A stretch of 64,000 bases of DNA from Geobacteraceae bacterium (GTDB lineage: Bacteria > Desulfobacterota > Desulfuromonadia > Geobacterales > Pseudopelobacteraceae): NCBI GenBank assembly GCA_025355965.1, contig JANXYR010000060.1, positions 1 through 64,000 on the forward strand, given 5' to 3'. Both the position numbers and the translations under genes were made by a program. Shown in pieces: positions 1-10,897 of this stretch (position 1 is the stretch's first letter; each line of letters opens with the position of its first letter). The notes below the pieces were generated by a model that was not told the origin of the DNA, made no database searches, and was given only the letters and a program-made list of their open reading frames with translations.

Positions 1-134
1 ATTAAGCAGCTAGTGCAATAGGAGTGTTATAATTGTCGGCAATTAATGCCGTGCAGGTTTATTAAGGTCGGCCACCTGCCCCGACCCGGTGCTCCCCAGA
101 TTTTCAATTCCCCGTCGAAACCTTTACGTCCCCC
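1..134 (-). ncRNA. ssrA: tmRNA (ssrA), 5' part, cut by the window edge
   Basis: Transfer-messenger RNA rescues stalled ribosomes together with SmpB. Read on the minus strand from about 134, it opens with a G run and the conserved GGTTTCGACGGGG block. An H-type pseudoknot (PK1) follows: GGTCGG pairs with CCGACC, and GCAGGT in the loop pairs with ACCTGC (+ strand 53-58). Twelve nucleotides later comes a resume codon GCC (38-40) opening the tag frame ADNYNTPIALAA and a TAA stop (2-4). The spacing, the pseudoknot and the -ALAA tag ending are all typical. The 3' half, with the tRNA-like acceptor end, lies outside the window. It sits just downstream of smpB, its protein partner. Confidence 0.93.
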
Positions 135-169
135 TTTAAAACTTAATTGAATGTTGAATTTGAACCGGA

Positions 170-628
170 TTAATCCCGGTTTCTGCTCTTCAGTGCCTGT
201 GCTACTTCGCGATTGCTGTCCTTCTCTTTTAAAACTTCGCGTTTATCGTACAGTTTCTTTCCTTTAGCAAGCCCTATCTCGACCTTGACCAAGCCGTCCT
301 TAAAATAGAGTCGCAGAGGAATGACAGAAAGTCCTTTTTCACGAATCCTGCCGTAGAGTCGGTCAATCTCTTTGCGATGCAGCAAAAGTTTGCGGTTGCG
401 ATCCGGTTGGTGATTCTGGCGATTGCCGAATTCATACTGCGAAATGTTCAGGTTGTGCAAGTACGCTTCACCATCACGCACCAGCATGAAAGAATCATTC
501 AGGCTTGCCATGCCGGCACGCAGTGACTTAACTTCCGTCCCTTGCAGTACCAGACCCGCCTCAAACTTCTCCTCGATAAAATAATCGTGATAGGCTTTTT
601 TATTATTACAAATCAGTTTTTCACCCAT
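170..628 (-). CDS. smpB: SsrA-binding protein SmpB
   Basis: SmpB binds tmRNA and delivers it to ribosomes stalled on broken mRNA. The 152-residue product has the usual family length and the conserved core: N-terminal NKKAYHDYFIEEKFEAGLVL, the TEVKSLRAG motif and the C-terminal KGKKLYDKR basic tail that enters the decoding centre. It lies 35 nt upstream of ssrA on the same strand, the partner arrangement seen in many bacteria. A small inverted repeat (AACCGG/CCGGTT) overlaps its stop codon. It is divergent from glgP across about 135 bp. Confidence 0.97.
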   Translation of the reverse strand: MGEKLICNNKKAYHDYFIEEKFEAGLVLQGTEVKSLRAGMASLNDSFMLVRDGEAYLHNLNISQYEFGNRQNHQPDRNRKLLLHRKEIDRLYGRIREKGLSVIPLRLYFKDGLVKVEIGLAKGKKLYDKREVLKEKDSNREVAQALKSRNRD

Positions 629-763
629 GCAGACACCATAACAGAGATTATGCTAAAATGGAACGCTCATCCTTGCATTAAGCAATAGAAATCTATATAG
701 TTTCCATCCCGAAACTTTGGATAAATAAACGGCTAATTATTTTTGTTTCAGAGGATGGATACT

Positions 764-3256
764 ATGGCTAAAGTTGACACAACTCCTGCTTGCGATGAAA
801 AACCGACAGTTGCAGATCTTCAGCGCTCTTTTCTCCGCCACCTTCAATATACTTTGGTAAAGGATAAATACTCCGCCACCAAGGCAGACCTTTATCTGGC
901 GCTGGCTTATGCTGTGCGTGACGTACTGGTCAACCGCTGGCTTGACACCCAACAATCCTATTATATCAACGACGCCAAAAGAGTTTACTATATATCGATG
1001 GAATTCCTGATGGGGCGCACGCTCGGCAACGCCCTGATAAACTTGGGGATCATGGATGAGTGGCAGACAGCTCTTAAGCAGATGGGAATTGATGTTGAAG
1101 AGTTGCAGGAACAAGAGTGGGATGCTGGTCTCGGTAACGGTGGCCTGGGACGTCTCGCGGCTTGTTTTCTTGATTCAATGGCTACTATGAGTCTGCCAGC
1201 CTATGGTTATGGTATTCGCTACGAATACGGAATGTTTTACCAAAAAATTATCAACGGTGCGCAAGCCGAGTTTCCTGATAACTGGCTGCGCTACGGCAAT
1301 CCGTGGGAGTTTGACCGTCAGGAACATCTGCACCAGATCAAGTTTCACGGCCGGGTTGAAAGTTATCGTGATGAACATGGGGAAACCCGCTATTCATGGA
1401 TTGATACCACCGATGTTATGGCATTGGCCTATGATTTTCCGATTCCTGGTTATGCTAATGAAACTGTTAATACCATGCGGCTCTGGAGTGCCAAATCGAC
1501 TCGTGATTTCGAGCTTGGGTCGTTTAATCAGGGGAACTACATCGGTGCTGTCGAATCCAAAATGCGCACCGAAAATATTTCCAAAGTGCTCTATCCGGCC
1601 GACCATATGGCTGAGGGGAAAGAGTTGCGTCTCCGTCAGGAGTATTTCCTTTCTGCAGCTACGGTGCAGGACATTTTCTATCGTTTCTCAAAAAAGCATG
1701 ACAACCTGAACATGTTGCCGGAAAAGGTGGCAATCCAGCTAAATGATACTCATCCAACCCTGGCTATTCCTGAACTGATGCGTATTCTGCTTGATGAAAA
1801 ACGACTCGGTTGGGATGATGCCTGGAAAATAGCACTGAACACCTTCGCCTACACCAACCATACTGTACTTCCGGAAGCGCTTGAAAAGTGGCCTGTGCAG
1901 ATGATGGAGAGGGTTTTGCCGCGCCATTTGCAGATCATTTATCGTATAAATGAAATTTTCATTCAGCAGATTGCCGCCCGTTTTCCGGGTGACAATGACC
2001 GACTGCGGCGGATGTCTATTGTTGGCGAAGATGGTGAGCGCAGCGTGCGTATGGCGCATCTTGCGATTGTTGGCAGCCACTCGATCAATGGCGTTTCGGC
2101 TCTGCATAGTGAAATTTTGAAAGATGACCTTTTCCACGATTTTTATGAACTTTGGCCGGAGCGCTTTAATAACAAAACCAATGGTATCACACAGCGGCGC
2201 TGGCTGAAGTACTGCAACCGCTGGCTGGCCGATCTGATCTCATCGAAGATCGGTGAGGGGTGGGTCACCAACCTGGATGAGCTGAAAAAATTGATTCCTT
2301 TGGCTGACGATCCTGAATTTCAGCTGCAGTGGATGGAGGTCAAGCGGGCTAACAAAGAGAGACTGGCCGACTATATCCGTGAGCACAACGGCATTGAAGT
2401 GTCGCAAGATTCGATGTTCGACTGTCAGACGAAGCGTATTCATGAATATAAACGTCAACTGCTCAATGTACTGCACGTCATCACCCGATATAACCGTATC
2501 AAGGCCAATCCCGGAGGCAGTTTTGCTCCACGTACCGTTATCTTTGGCGGTAAGGCGGCCCCTTCATATTACATGGCCAAACTGATCATCAAATTGATCA
2601 ACTCGGTCGGGTCTGTCGTCAACAACGACCCGGCGGTCAATAATCTGCTGAAGGTTGTTTTTCTCGGCAATTACAACGTTACACTGGCTGAGATGATTTT
2701 TCCGGCCTCCGATCTTTCCGAACAGATTTCCACAGCAGGCACTGAAGCATCAGGTACCGGAAATATGAAGTATTCATTGAACGGGGCACTGACAGTTGGC
2801 ACTCTGGATGGGGCTAATATCGAGATTATGGAAGAGGTCGGTCGCGACAATATTTTTATTTTTGGCCTGACAACCGAGCAGGTGACCGGACTTAAAAGTG
2901 CCGGTTACCAACCGTATGATTACTATTTACATAATCCTGAACTGAAACAGGCTATTGACATGATCGGCAACGGCAGCTTTTCGGAGCATGATCAAAATCT
3001 ATTCAAGCCGATTGTCGACACGTTGCTGGATCTTGATCATTACCTGTTGCTGGCGGATTATTCGTCCTATATCTCTTGCCAGGATGAGGTTGATAAATTG
3101 TATCAACAGCCGCACGAATGGGCCCGCACATCGATCCTTAATACCGCTGCCATGGGTAAATTTTCCAGTGACCGCACTATTGCCGAATATGCCAGTGAAA
3201 TATGGGGCATCAAACCGGAAAAAATCACCCGTCACAGCCGGCGAGACCTGCGCTGA
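764..3256 (+). CDS. glgP: glycogen/alpha-glucan phosphorylase
   Basis: Cytosolic GT35 enzyme releasing glucose-1-phosphate from glycogen or maltodextrins with a pyridoxal-phosphate cofactor. The product is about 830 residues, normal for the family. The PLP site motif [20 protein letters not shown] is intact, with the cofactor lysine near residue 669, and the N-terminal half shows [17 protein letters not shown]. In-frame starts also exist at 743 (TTG) and 755 (ATG). I prefer ATG 764 because an AGAGG Shine-Dalgarno sits about nine bases upstream. rarA begins 15 nt after its stop. With pfkA (here) and pgi and eno (54.6-57.6 kb) it supplies glycogen breakdown into glycolysis. Confidence 0.95.
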   Translation: MAKVDTTPACDEKPTVADLQRSFLRHLQYTLVKDKYSATKADLYLALAYAVRDVLVNRWLDTQQSYYINDAKRVYYISMEFLMGRTLGNALINLGIMDEWQTALKQMGIDVEELQEQEWDAGLGNGGLGRLAACFLDSMATMSLPAYGYGIRYEYGMFYQKIINGAQAEFPDNWLRYGNPWEFDRQEHLHQIKFHGRVESYRDEHGETRYSWIDTTDVMALAYDFPIPGYANETVNTMRLWSAKSTRDFELGSFNQGNYIGAVESKMRTENISKVLYPADHMAEGKELRLRQEYFLSAATVQDIFYRFSKKHDNLNMLPEKVAIQLNDTHPTLAIPELMRILLDEKRLGWDDAWKIALNTFAYTNHTVLPEALEKWPVQMMERVLPRHLQIIYRINEIFIQQIAARFPGDNDRLRRMSIVGEDGERSVRMAHLAIVGSHSINGVSALHSEILKDDLFHDFYELWPERFNNKTNGITQRRWLKYCNRWLADLISSKIGEGWVTNLDELKKLIPLADDPEFQLQWMEVKRANKERLADYIREHNGIEVSQDSMFDCQTKRIHEYKRQLLNVLHVITRYNRIKANPGGSFAPRTVIFGGKAAPSYYMAKLIIKLINSVGSVVNNDPAVNNLLKVVFLGNYNVTLAEMIFPASDLSEQISTAGTEASGTGNMKYSLNGALTVGTLDGANIEIMEEVGRDNIFIFGLTTEQVTGLKSAGYQPYDYYLHNPELKQAIDMIGNGSFSEHDQNLFKPIVDTLLDLDHYLLLADYSSYISCQDEVDKLYQQPHEWARTSILNTAAMGKFSSDRTIAEYASEIWGIKPEKITRHSRRDLR

Positions 3257-3270
3257 GAAAACTGTCGGCT

Positions 3271-4632
3271 ATGAATACGCCAGATCTTTGGGATCAAACC
3301 TCCGGAGTTTATACCGCACCGGAAATATCAGCACATGCGCCGCTTGCCGAACGTATGCGTCCACGCTCAATTGCGGAATTTTCCGGTCAGGAACATCTGA
3401 TTGGTGACGGTCGCATTCTGCGGCGCATGATTGAAACTGATTCACTTGCGTCCTTGATCCTCTGGGGTCCTCCCGGCTGTGGTAAAACTACGCTTGCCCA
3501 CATCATCGCCGCCGAAACAAAATCCCACTTCATCTTCTTTTCTGCAATCCTCTCAGGTGTCAAGGAAATCCGCGAAACTTTCCGTGAAGCAGAGCGCTAT
3601 TCGGCTCGCGGCATCCGTACTATTTTGTTCATCGACGAAATCCACCGTTTTAATAAAGCTCAACAGGACGCGTTCCTTCCTTATATAGAAAAAGGGGTGG
3701 TCACTGTTATCGGCGCCACGACCGAGAACCCCTCCTTTGAAGTCATTGCGCCGTTACTTTCACGTTGCCGTGTTCTGACACTGCAGCAGCTCGAACCTGA
3801 TGCCGTGAGGCGCCTTCTGATACAGGCTATGGCAGACTGCCAGCGCGGTCTTGGGGATTTGTCCATCTCGGCAACTGATGAGGCACTTGATTTTCTGGCA
3901 GCCCAGGCCGGTGGGGATGCCCGCTCTGCTCTTAATACCTTGGAGGTCGCAGCTGGCCTTGCTTCTGCTCCACTCAGCAATCTGGAAAACGTGGGTAGCA
4001 TAACTCTGGAAATAGCCCAGGAGGCGCTGCAGAAAAAGGCGCTGCTTTACGACAAAGGTGGCGAGGAACATTACAACGTCATTTCAGCCTTTATCAAGTC
4101 TCTGCGCGGCAGCGCCCCGGATGCGGCTTTGTATTGGCTGGCCCGCATGATTGAGGCTGGCGAAGATCCGATCTTTATTCTGCGGCGTATGATAATAATG
4201 GCTTCAGAAGACATTGGCAATGCCGATCCAAGAGCTCTTCAGATGGCCGTTTCGGCTCTGCAAGCGTTTCAAGTTATCGGTATGCCGGAAGGTCGTATAA
4301 TACTGGGTCAGGCGGTTACCTATCTGGCCACCGCTCCAAAATCCAACGCTTCGTATGTCGGCATTGATTCCGCTCTTGCCGAGGTCCGTAAAAGCGGTGC
4401 TTTGCCGGTTCCGCTGCACATCCGCAATGCTCCAACCAAATTGATGAAAGAGCAAGGTTATGGAAAGGGGTACCAGTATGTTCATGATTATGATGACGGC
4501 TATGCCGGGCAGGAGTGTCTGCCGGAGCGGTTGGCTGGTCAAAAATATTATGAGCCGAAGGGGCATGGCTATGAAAAGAGCATAGTTGAGCGGATGGAGT
4601 GGTTGAAAAACAGAAAGGATAGGGCATCATGA
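3271..4632 (+). CDS. rarA: replication-associated recombination protein A (RarA/MgsA AAA+ ATPase)
   Basis: AAA+ ATPase related to clamp-loader subunits that acts at stalled replication forks. The 453-residue product has Walker A GPPGCGKTT (about residue 66), Walker B LFIDEIHRFNKAQQD, sensor GATTENPSFE and the C-terminal MgsA region (YDKGGEEHYNVISAFIKSLRGS...). ATG 3271 is chosen because an upstream in-frame start would lie inside glgP and add residues unlike the family. The stop overlaps the next gene's start (ATGA at 4629), so the two are probably translationally coupled. Confidence 0.93.
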   Translation: MNTPDLWDQTSGVYTAPEISAHAPLAERMRPRSIAEFSGQEHLIGDGRILRRMIETDSLASLILWGPPGCGKTTLAHIIAAETKSHFIFFSAILSGVKEIRETFREAERYSARGIRTILFIDEIHRFNKAQQDAFLPYIEKGVVTVIGATTENPSFEVIAPLLSRCRVLTLQQLEPDAVRRLLIQAMADCQRGLGDLSISATDEALDFLAAQAGGDARSALNTLEVAAGLASAPLSNLENVGSITLEIAQEALQKKALLYDKGGEEHYNVISAFIKSLRGSAPDAALYWLARMIEAGEDPIFILRRMIIMASEDIGNADPRALQMAVSALQAFQVIGMPEGRIILGQAVTYLATAPKSNASYVGIDSALAEVRKSGALPVPLHIRNAPTKLMKEQGYGKGYQYVHDYDDGYAGQECLPERLAGQKYYEPKGHGYEKSIVERMEWLKNRKDRAS

Positions 4633-5087
4633 AACCGTTTGCCTTTGAACGTACTCAAATTCTGCCGATCTCTCTTGAAACCGCCTGGGATTTTTTTTCC
4701 AATCCTGCCAATCTTGTAAAGATAACTTCGCCGGATATGGATTTCCGCATCACTTCACCAGCTCAGAGCGGAATCTATGCAGGTCAGATCATCACCTATA
4801 CTGTCCGCCCGTTATTTCTGGTTGCCGTCAACTGGATAACCGAGATCACGCATGTAGAACAACCCAATTTCTTTGTTGACGAGCAACGTTTTGGTCCTTA
4901 TCGTTTTTGGCACCATCAGCACCGGTTTCGCGAAGTTGAAGAGGGAGTCGAAATGCACGATCTCGTTCATTATCTGCTTCTTCATGACCAGCTTGCCGGC
5001 CTTGTCAATCGCATTTTTGTTGCGCCGCGCCTCAGGCGTATTTTTGATTTTCGCAGTGCGGCACTTACGAAGCTTTTTCCGAGTTAG
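4629..5087 (+). CDS. SRPBCC/START-like cyclase-dehydrase family protein
   Basis: Small cytosolic protein of 152 residues resembling the polyketide cyclase/START-like (SRPBCC) fold, which binds hydrophobic ligands in a helix-grip pocket. The N-terminus (FAFERTQILPISLETAWDFF followed by SNPANLVKITSP) is the classical beginning of this superfamily, and the rest (FVDEQRFGPYRFWHHQHRF, VEMHDLVHY) matches the ligand-pocket strands. The ligand is unknown. Its start overlaps the rarA stop by four bases. pfkA follows after 37 nt with its own strong Shine-Dalgarno (GAGGAGG). Confidence 0.8.
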   Translation: MKPFAFERTQILPISLETAWDFFSNPANLVKITSPDMDFRITSPAQSGIYAGQIITYTVRPLFLVAVNWITEITHVEQPNFFVDEQRFGPYRFWHHQHRFREVEEGVEMHDLVHYLLLHDQLAGLVNRIFVAPRLRRIFDFRSAALTKLFPS

Positions 5088-5124
5088 ATAACAATATAAT
5101 TCCAATATCGAGGAGGATTTACCT

Positions 5125-6087
5125 ATGAAACGACTTGCAATTTTGACTAGCGGCGGCGACTGTTCCGGCATGAATGCGACCATCCGCGCGGCAGCCCGAA
5201 CCGCCATAGCCAACGATGTAGAGATGATTGGCTACCGTAAGGGGTATGCCGGACTGCTAAAAAATGATTTCATTGTTCTTAATAGCCAGGCTGTTTCCGG
5301 AACACTGCAACGAGGCGGGACCTTTTTGCAGTCGGCCCGCTCGCTGGAATTCCGCACCGAGGAAGGTCGTAAAAAGGCGCTGGACAATCTGCTCAAGGAA
5401 AAGGTTGAGGGGCTGATAGTGATCGGAGGCGACGGCTCATTGAGTGGCGCTCTGGCACTGGATAAAATGGGCTTTCCGGTTGTTGGTATTCCGGCCAGCA
5501 TTGATAATGACATCGCTTATACCGACATGGCACTGGGGGTTGATACCGCACTCAACAACATAATCTATGCCGTAGACTGCATCAAGGATACAGCCAGTTC
5601 TCATGACCGGGCTTTTATCGTTGAAGTTATGGGTCGCAATTCCGGTTATCTTGCTTCAACCACCGCCATCGCCACCGGAGCCGAATTTGCCATAGTACCG
5701 GAGGTGGAGCTAGATCTTAATGAAATGTGCCATCAGCTGCGCCAAAGGTATGATGAGGGAAGGACTAACGCCCTTATTATAATGGCTGAGGGTGCAGGAC
5801 ATGCGCAGGAAGTTGCTGATGGTATCAAAAATGCTGTCGGTTTTGAAACCCGTGTAACCGTTCTAGGGCACTATCAGCGTGGTGGTGCACCTTCCGTTTT
5901 TGACCGTCTGCTCGGCAGTCGCTTCGGTATGAAGTCGGTGGAACTCCTGCTTTGTGGTACAAAAGGTGTCATGGTTGGGTTGTCGGCAAACTCACTTACC
6001 ACAACGCTGCTGGATATGGTCGTCAACGGTGGCCAGAAGAAACTGAATGATGATCTGCTGCATATGTCAGAGGTCCTTGGTATTTGA
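5125..6087 (+). CDS. pfkA: 6-phosphofructokinase (ATP-type)
   Basis: Phosphorylates fructose-6-phosphate to fructose-1,6-bisphosphate in glycolysis. It is 320 residues, the length of the short bacterial enzymes. Visible motifs are TSGGDCSGMNATIRAA, IGGDGS at residues 100-105 with Gly104, PASIDND at 123-129 with catalytic Asp127, and EVMGRNSGYLA. Gly104, and the absence of Lys at position 124, argue for ATP rather than pyrophosphate as phosphoryl donor (family knowledge). A GAGGAGG ribosome site lies upstream. The TGA stop overlaps the corA start (TGATG). Confidence 0.94.
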   Translation: MKRLAILTSGGDCSGMNATIRAAARTAIANDVEMIGYRKGYAGLLKNDFIVLNSQAVSGTLQRGGTFLQSARSLEFRTEEGRKKALDNLLKEKVEGLIVIGGDGSLSGALALDKMGFPVVGIPASIDNDIAYTDMALGVDTALNNIIYAVDCIKDTASSHDRAFIVEVMGRNSGYLASTTAIATGAEFAIVPEVELDLNEMCHQLRQRYDEGRTNALIIMAEGAGHAQEVADGIKNAVGFETRVTVLGHYQRGGAPSVFDRLLGSRFGMKSVELLLCGTKGVMVGLSANSLTTTLLDMVVNGGQKKLNDDLLHMSEVLGI

Positions 6088-7160
6088 TGCGCGCCAGTTC
6101 ACGGTTACAAATAAAACGCTCGGTCAAAAGCGGCCTTCCTCCCGGTACGTTGGTGCATATCGGCGATAAGTCGGACAGATCAGCGCAGATTTCCGTTATC
6201 GGCTATTCGCCTGACGGATTTGATGAACATCAGTTCGAGCAGATTGACCAGTATCTACAAAATACCTCTGATAGCCCGGTTGTATGGGTTAATGTCGAAG
6301 GGGTTCATGACGTTGAGCTGATCCGCAAACTGGGTGAAAAGCACACCTTTCATCCGCTGGTACTGGAAGATATCGTTAACACTGTGCAGCGCCCAAAGAT
6401 TGAGGATTATGGTGATTATCTTTTTATTGTTCTAAAGATGCTGCATCCGACAAAGGAAGGGGACTTCAATTCGGAACAACTCAGTATCATTCTCGGGCCG
6501 GATTATCTGTTTACCTTTCAGGAAGGCATAACTGGCGACTCCTTTGACTCGGTTCGTGATCGCATTCGGGGCGGCAAAGGAAAAATTCGCGGCATGGGGG
6601 TCGACTATTTGGCCTATGCCCTTATAGACGCCATTGTTGACGGTTATTTCAGCGTTCTTGAAGGTTTTGGCGAGCGAATTGTCGATGTTGAGGAAGAGTT
6701 GACTCTTACACCTGACCAGAGCTCTCTACATCGGATAAACAGCATGAAAAAGGAGATTATCTATCTGCGCAAATCCGTCTGGCCGTTGCGTGAGGCGATC
6801 TCTTTCCTCGAACGGGGTGATAGCCCTCTACTTCATGATGCAACCCGCATCTATTTCCGTGATGTTTATGATCATACCGTGCAGGTGATCGACACGGTCG
6901 AGACCTACCGCGATCTACTCTCCGGCATGCTCGATCTTTACCTTTCCAGTATCAGTAACCGCACCAACGAGGTGATGAAGTTCCTGACTGTGATTGGCAC
7001 TATTTTTATGCCACTGACTTTTTTGGTCGGGGTTTATGGCATGAATTTCAAACACTTCCCGGAACTGGAATGGAACAACGGCTATTTTATCCTCTGGGGT
7101 TTAATGATAGCTTTGTCGCTGCTAATGATCGCATATTTCAGAAAGAAACGCTGGTTATAG
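6087..7160 (+). CDS. corA: CorA-family magnesium/cobalt transporter
   Basis: Inner-membrane divalent cation channel. The 357-residue product has a long soluble N-terminal domain and two C-terminal membrane helices. The first helix (FLTVIGTIFMPLTFLVGV) ends in the signature YGMNF, which forms the pore selectivity filter, and the second is WGLMIALSLLMIAYF before a basic tail KKRW. ATG 6087, overlapping the pfkA stop, is the natural start; an upstream TTG at 6084 would add one residue. The small membrane protein downstream begins nine bases after its stop, suggesting one transcript. Confidence 0.95.
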   Translation: MRASSRLQIKRSVKSGLPPGTLVHIGDKSDRSAQISVIGYSPDGFDEHQFEQIDQYLQNTSDSPVVWVNVEGVHDVELIRKLGEKHTFHPLVLEDIVNTVQRPKIEDYGDYLFIVLKMLHPTKEGDFNSEQLSIILGPDYLFTFQEGITGDSFDSVRDRIRGGKGKIRGMGVDYLAYALIDAIVDGYFSVLEGFGERIVDVEEELTLTPDQSSLHRINSMKKEIIYLRKSVWPLREAISFLERGDSPLLHDATRIYFRDVYDHTVQVIDTVETYRDLLSGMLDLYLSSISNRTNEVMKFLTVIGTIFMPLTFLVGVYGMNFKHFPELEWNNGYFILWGLMIALSLLMIAYFRKKRWL

Positions 7161-7168
7161 GGGGAATA

Positions 7169-7516
7169 ATGACGCGACTTGTACTTAAATGGGCACTCAA
7201 TTCCTTTGCCCTCTTTTTAGTTATGAAACTGATTCCAGGCATTCATATCAACCGCTTTCAGGACCTGCTGCTGGCAACGTTGGTAATTGGCCTGTTGAAT
7301 GTTTTTCTGCGTCCGATCATTATTCTCCTGACCCTGCCGGTTACTCTGCTGACACTCGGCCTGTTTACTCTCGTTATCAATGGCCTGATGTTCTATCTGG
7401 CAGCACAGCTGGTGTCAGGATTTCAGGTCGCCGGCTTTGGATCTGCATTTTTCGCCGCTCTGCTTTTTAGTCTGTTCAGTTTTGTACTGAACATGGCTTT
7501 CGGAACAAAGCAGTGA
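7169..7516 (+). CDS. phage holin family / YvlD-like membrane protein
   Basis: A 115-residue integral membrane protein with four hydrophobic segments. It looks like the Phage_holin_4_2 / YvlD family: NSFALFLVMKLIPGI, the conserved LLATLVIGLLNVFLRPIIIL, LTLGLFTLVINGLMFYLAA, and a final FFAALLFSLFSFVLNMAF. Despite the family name these are ordinary chromosomal bacterial proteins of unknown function, and nothing here indicates a phage. The start is ATG 7169 just after a GGGGG ribosome site; an earlier in-frame start lies inside corA. Cotranscription with corA is likely. Confidence 0.82.
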   Translation: MTRLVLKWALNSFALFLVMKLIPGIHINRFQDLLLATLVIGLLNVFLRPIIILLTLPVTLLTLGLFTLVINGLMFYLAAQLVSGFQVAGFGSAFFAALLFSLFSFVLNMAFGTKQ

Positions 7517-7543
7517 CTCTATTCAGTTCTGCACAGTGCACCC

Positions 7544-8935
7544 ATGATCGCCACTGACACCGCACTTATAACCCGGGTAGAACGCACAGTCCGCAAGCAG
7601 AGTCTCTTCCAGCCTGGCGATATTCTCGTGGTCGCTATTTCAGGTGGGGCAGACTCCTCTGCGCTGCTTGATCTGTTGATAAAACTTCCCGGCTATAATC
7701 TTCAGCTGATCGTCGCCCATCTGAACCATTGTCTGCGTGGTGTAGAATCTGACGCCGACGAGGAGTTCTGCCGTGACCTGGCATCCCGTTACTCACTCCA
7801 GTTTGAAGAGCGGCGCATAGATATTAATAGTTTGGCTTCAAATCTTCGACTAAACCTTGAGGATGCGGGACGATGTGCCCGTATAGAATTTCTTGATGAG
7901 ATCAGCAGGAAGTATGGGGCGGCAGCGGTGGTACTTGCCCATCACGCCGACGATCAGGCTGAAACCGTGCTCATGCGTCTCCTGCGTGGATCTGGTATGA
8001 CCGGGTTGTCGGGGATGGCGTATCGTAATGAGCGGGGCTATGTTCGCCCGCTTCTTGATGTAACCCGCTCCGAAATCGAACATTACCTCAACGGCTGTGG
8101 CCTCGAATGGCGCGAAGATTCCAGCAACAGCGACACAATTTATCTGCGTAACCGTATTCGCCACCAGCTGCTGCCGCTTCTTGAAGAGTACAATCCCGCC
8201 ATCCGCTCCTCCCTTGCGACAACGGCATCAATTATCAGTGGTGATGATGTTTTACTGGAGGAGTTGACGGAACGTGCTTTTGTAGAGTCGTGCCGAATGG
8301 GGGAGGGTAGGGTCGTCTGCTCTATCCGGCAATTGCGTACACTCAACCCTGCCCTGCAACGAAGAGTTCTGCGCCATGCTTTTAAACGGTTGGCTGGCAC
8401 TCTGGAGGGGGTGAGCATACGACATGTGGACGCAATATGTGATCTGATTGGTTCCGACCGTCCTAACTCCCGACTGGCTCTCCCGCAAGGAGTTGTGGTG
8501 CTCAGAGAATATGATAGTCTTATGTTGATGCAGCCTGGTGAGGCTTTTCTCGAAACAAACTACGAACTACTGATAATGGAACCGGGCCGTTATCAATTCC
8601 CTTCTGGCGGTTCTATCGTGATTGACGTAACCGATGAAGCAACATTCCGGGCGGATTCCTGCACAGCGTATTTTGATCTTGCCAAGACCCCGTTCCCTTG
8701 GCTGGTCCGCACCTTCTGCCCCGGTGACCGCATTTCGCCGTTTGGCATGACTGGCAGAAAAAAGGTCAAAGATATCTTTATAGACCGGAAAATCCCGACA
8801 TCTGAAAGGAGGAGTATTCCGCTATTGTTTTGTGGTGATGATCTGATCTGGATTGTCGGTGTATGCAGTTCTGAGTTAGCCCGTGTATCTGATGGTGTAG
8901 ATAGCGCTGTAAAAGCAACCTTAATAAGGCAATAA
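7544..8935 (+). CDS. tilS: tRNA(Ile)-lysidine synthase TilS
   Basis: Modifies C34 of the CAU-anticodon tRNA-Ile to lysidine using ATP and lysine, so that AUA is read as Ile. The 463-residue protein has the PP-loop motif [14 protein letters not shown] (about residues 33-46), the HLNHCLRG segment, and the conserved [21 protein letters not shown] region, followed by the TilS substrate-binding and C-terminal domains ([22 protein letters not shown]). It lies 89 nt upstream of ftsH. The tilS-ftsH-folP order is conserved in many bacteria. Confidence 0.94.
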   Translation: MIATDTALITRVERTVRKQSLFQPGDILVVAISGGADSSALLDLLIKLPGYNLQLIVAHLNHCLRGVESDADEEFCRDLASRYSLQFEERRIDINSLASNLRLNLEDAGRCARIEFLDEISRKYGAAAVVLAHHADDQAETVLMRLLRGSGMTGLSGMAYRNERGYVRPLLDVTRSEIEHYLNGCGLEWREDSSNSDTIYLRNRIRHQLLPLLEEYNPAIRSSLATTASIISGDDVLLEELTERAFVESCRMGEGRVVCSIRQLRTLNPALQRRVLRHAFKRLAGTLEGVSIRHVDAICDLIGSDRPNSRLALPQGVVVLREYDSLMLMQPGEAFLETNYELLIMEPGRYQFPSGGSIVIDVTDEATFRADSCTAYFDLAKTPFPWLVRTFCPGDRISPFGMTGRKKVKDIFIDRKIPTSERRSIPLLFCGDDLIWIVGVCSSELARVSDGVDSAVKATLIRQ

Positions 8936-9024
8936 GCCGCAATTCAGCTTGTCAATATACCTCCCAATATGGTAGCCTCACAAAATTTTCAACGTCTCAA
9001 CACACATTTATTCGGAGGTTTACT

Positions 9025-10893
9025 TTGAACCAGTTTTACAAGAATCTTTCACTATGGCTGGTCATCAGTCTGATGATGATCCTGCTTTTTAACATGTTTA
9101 ACAAGCCACACCCGACCGCCGAAAAGCTTAACTTCAGTGATTTTATGACCCAGATTGAAACGGGGAAAATTACTTCCGTAGTTATTCAGGGCAACGAAAT
9201 TTCCGGTAAGTTCGACGGTAAAGACGGTAAGGAGTTTCACACCTATAAACCGTATTCTGATGCAGACTTGACCAAAAAACTGCTGGAGAAGAAAGTTACG
9301 ATCAACGCCAAGCCGGAAGAGGAAAAATTTTCCTGGTTTTCAATATTTATTTCCTGGTTTCCGTTGATTCTGCTGGTTGGCGTCTGGATTTTCTTCATGC
9401 GTCAGATGCAGATGGGTGGCGGCAAGGCCATGTCGTTTGGCAAGAGCCGCGCCAAGCTGCTGACCGAGTCACAGGGGAAAATAACTTTTGAAGATGTTGC
9501 AGGCATTGAAGAGGCCAAGGAAGAGCTGGAAGAGATTATCGCCTTTTTGAAAGAGCCGAAGAAGTTCACTGCACTGGGCGGAAAAATTCCCAAGGGGGTG
9601 CTGTTGGTGGGCCCCCCGGGAACCGGCAAGACATTGCTGGCCCGCGCTGTTGCTGGTGAAGCCGGCGTTCCGTTCTTTTCGATATCAGGATCCGACTTCG
9701 TAGAAATGTTTGTCGGTGTTGGTGCCAGCCGTGTGCGCGACCTCTTTTTGCAGGGGAAAAAGAGCGCTCCGTGCATTATCTTCATTGATGAAATAGATGC
9801 GGTTGGTCGTCACCGTGGCGCTGGCATGGGTGGAGGACACGACGAACGTGAACAGACCCTTAACCAGTTGCTTGTTGAGATGGATGGGTTTGAATCCAAC
9901 GAGGGCGTAATCCTTATCGCTGCCACCAACCGCCCTGACGTCCTTGATCCGGCCCTGCTCCGTCCCGGTCGTTTTGACCGTCAGGTAGTTGTGCCACGCC
10001 CTGATGTAAAAGGTCGTGAAATGATTCTGAAAGTACACTCCAAAAAGGTGCCACTTTCTCCCGAAGTTGATCTGGCCGTAATCGCACGCGGTACACCAGG
10101 TTTTTCAGGAGCTGATCTGGCTAATCTGGTTAACGAAGCCGCTCTGCTGGCTGCCCGTTTGAATAAGACCGTTGCAGAGCCGAGTGATTTTGACAGCGCC
10201 AAGGATAAGGTTTTGATGGGAGCTGAACGACGTAGCATGGTTATCTCTGATGAAGAAAAGAAGAGTACCGCTTATCATGAAGCTGGACATACTTTAGTCG
10301 CAAAAATGGTGCCTGGTACTGATCCTATTCATAAGGTTTCCATTATTCCACGTGGTCGGGCGCTGGGCGTTACTATGCAGCTCCCTATCGAGGACAAACA
10401 CAGCTATTCCAGAGAATCCCTTTTGGCGCGCCTTGCCGTGCTGATGGGGGGCCGCGCTGCCGAAAAAATTATTTTTAACACTTTCACCACTGGAGCCGGT
10501 AACGACATTGAGCGTGCTACCGATATGGCCCGCAAGATGGTTTGCGAGTGGGGTATGAGTGACAAAATGGGGCCGCTTTCTTTCGGCAAGAAGGATGAAT
10601 CTATTTTCCTTGGACGTGAGATGGCTATGCATAAAAATTTCAGCGAAAAGACCGCTGAGCACATTGATGACGAGATTAAACGTATTGTAGATGAAGCGTA
10701 TGAACGGGCGCTTAGTTTACTGAATGATAATATTCAGAACCTTCATAACCTTTCCGAGTGTCTTATCGAAAAAGAAAATTTGACCGGCGATCAGGTTGAT
10801 GAAATTATTGCTACTGGCAAATTGCTCTGCCCGGAATCACAACAGTCGGTACCGGTTGAGCCCGCTGTAGTACATACCGATATCGAAGCGTAG
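9025..10893 (+). CDS. ftsH: ATP-dependent zinc metalloprotease FtsH
   Basis: Membrane-anchored AAA+ protease that degrades misfolded and regulatory proteins. In the 622-residue product I see an N-terminal membrane helix ([16 protein letters not shown]), a periplasmic domain, a second helix ([18 protein letters not shown]), Walker A GPPGTGKT, Walker [12 protein letters not shown], the SRH region [19 protein letters not shown], and the zinc site HEAGH at residues 418-422. Translation appears to start at TTG (9025), placed eight bases after a CGGAGG ribosome site, with no nearby in-frame ATG that would keep the first membrane helix. Confidence 0.96.
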   Translation: MNQFYKNLSLWLVISLMMILLFNMFNKPHPTAEKLNFSDFMTQIETGKITSVVIQGNEISGKFDGKDGKEFHTYKPYSDADLTKKLLEKKVTINAKPEEEKFSWFSIFISWFPLILLVGVWIFFMRQMQMGGGKAMSFGKSRAKLLTESQGKITFEDVAGIEEAKEELEEIIAFLKEPKKFTALGGKIPKGVLLVGPPGTGKTLLARAVAGEAGVPFFSISGSDFVEMFVGVGASRVRDLFLQGKKSAPCIIFIDEIDAVGRHRGAGMGGGHDEREQTLNQLLVEMDGFESNEGVILIAATNRPDVLDPALLRPGRFDRQVVVPRPDVKGREMILKVHSKKVPLSPEVDLAVIARGTPGFSGADLANLVNEAALLAARLNKTVAEPSDFDSAKDKVLMGAERRSMVISDEEKKSTAYHEAGHTLVAKMVPGTDPIHKVSIIPRGRALGVTMQLPIEDKHSYSRESLLARLAVLMGGRAAEKIIFNTFTTGAGNDIERATDMARKMVCEWGMSDKMGPLSFGKKDESIFLGREMAMHKNFSEKTAEHIDDEIKRIVDEAYERALSLLNDNIQNLHNLSECLIEKENLTGDQVDEIIATGKLLCPESQQSVPVEPAVVHTDIEA

Positions 10894-10897
10894 ACAT

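Noticed and set aside
7169-7516. Phage lysis module (holin)
   Set aside because: The family name is historical; the gene sits between corA and tilS with no endolysin or phage gene nearby.
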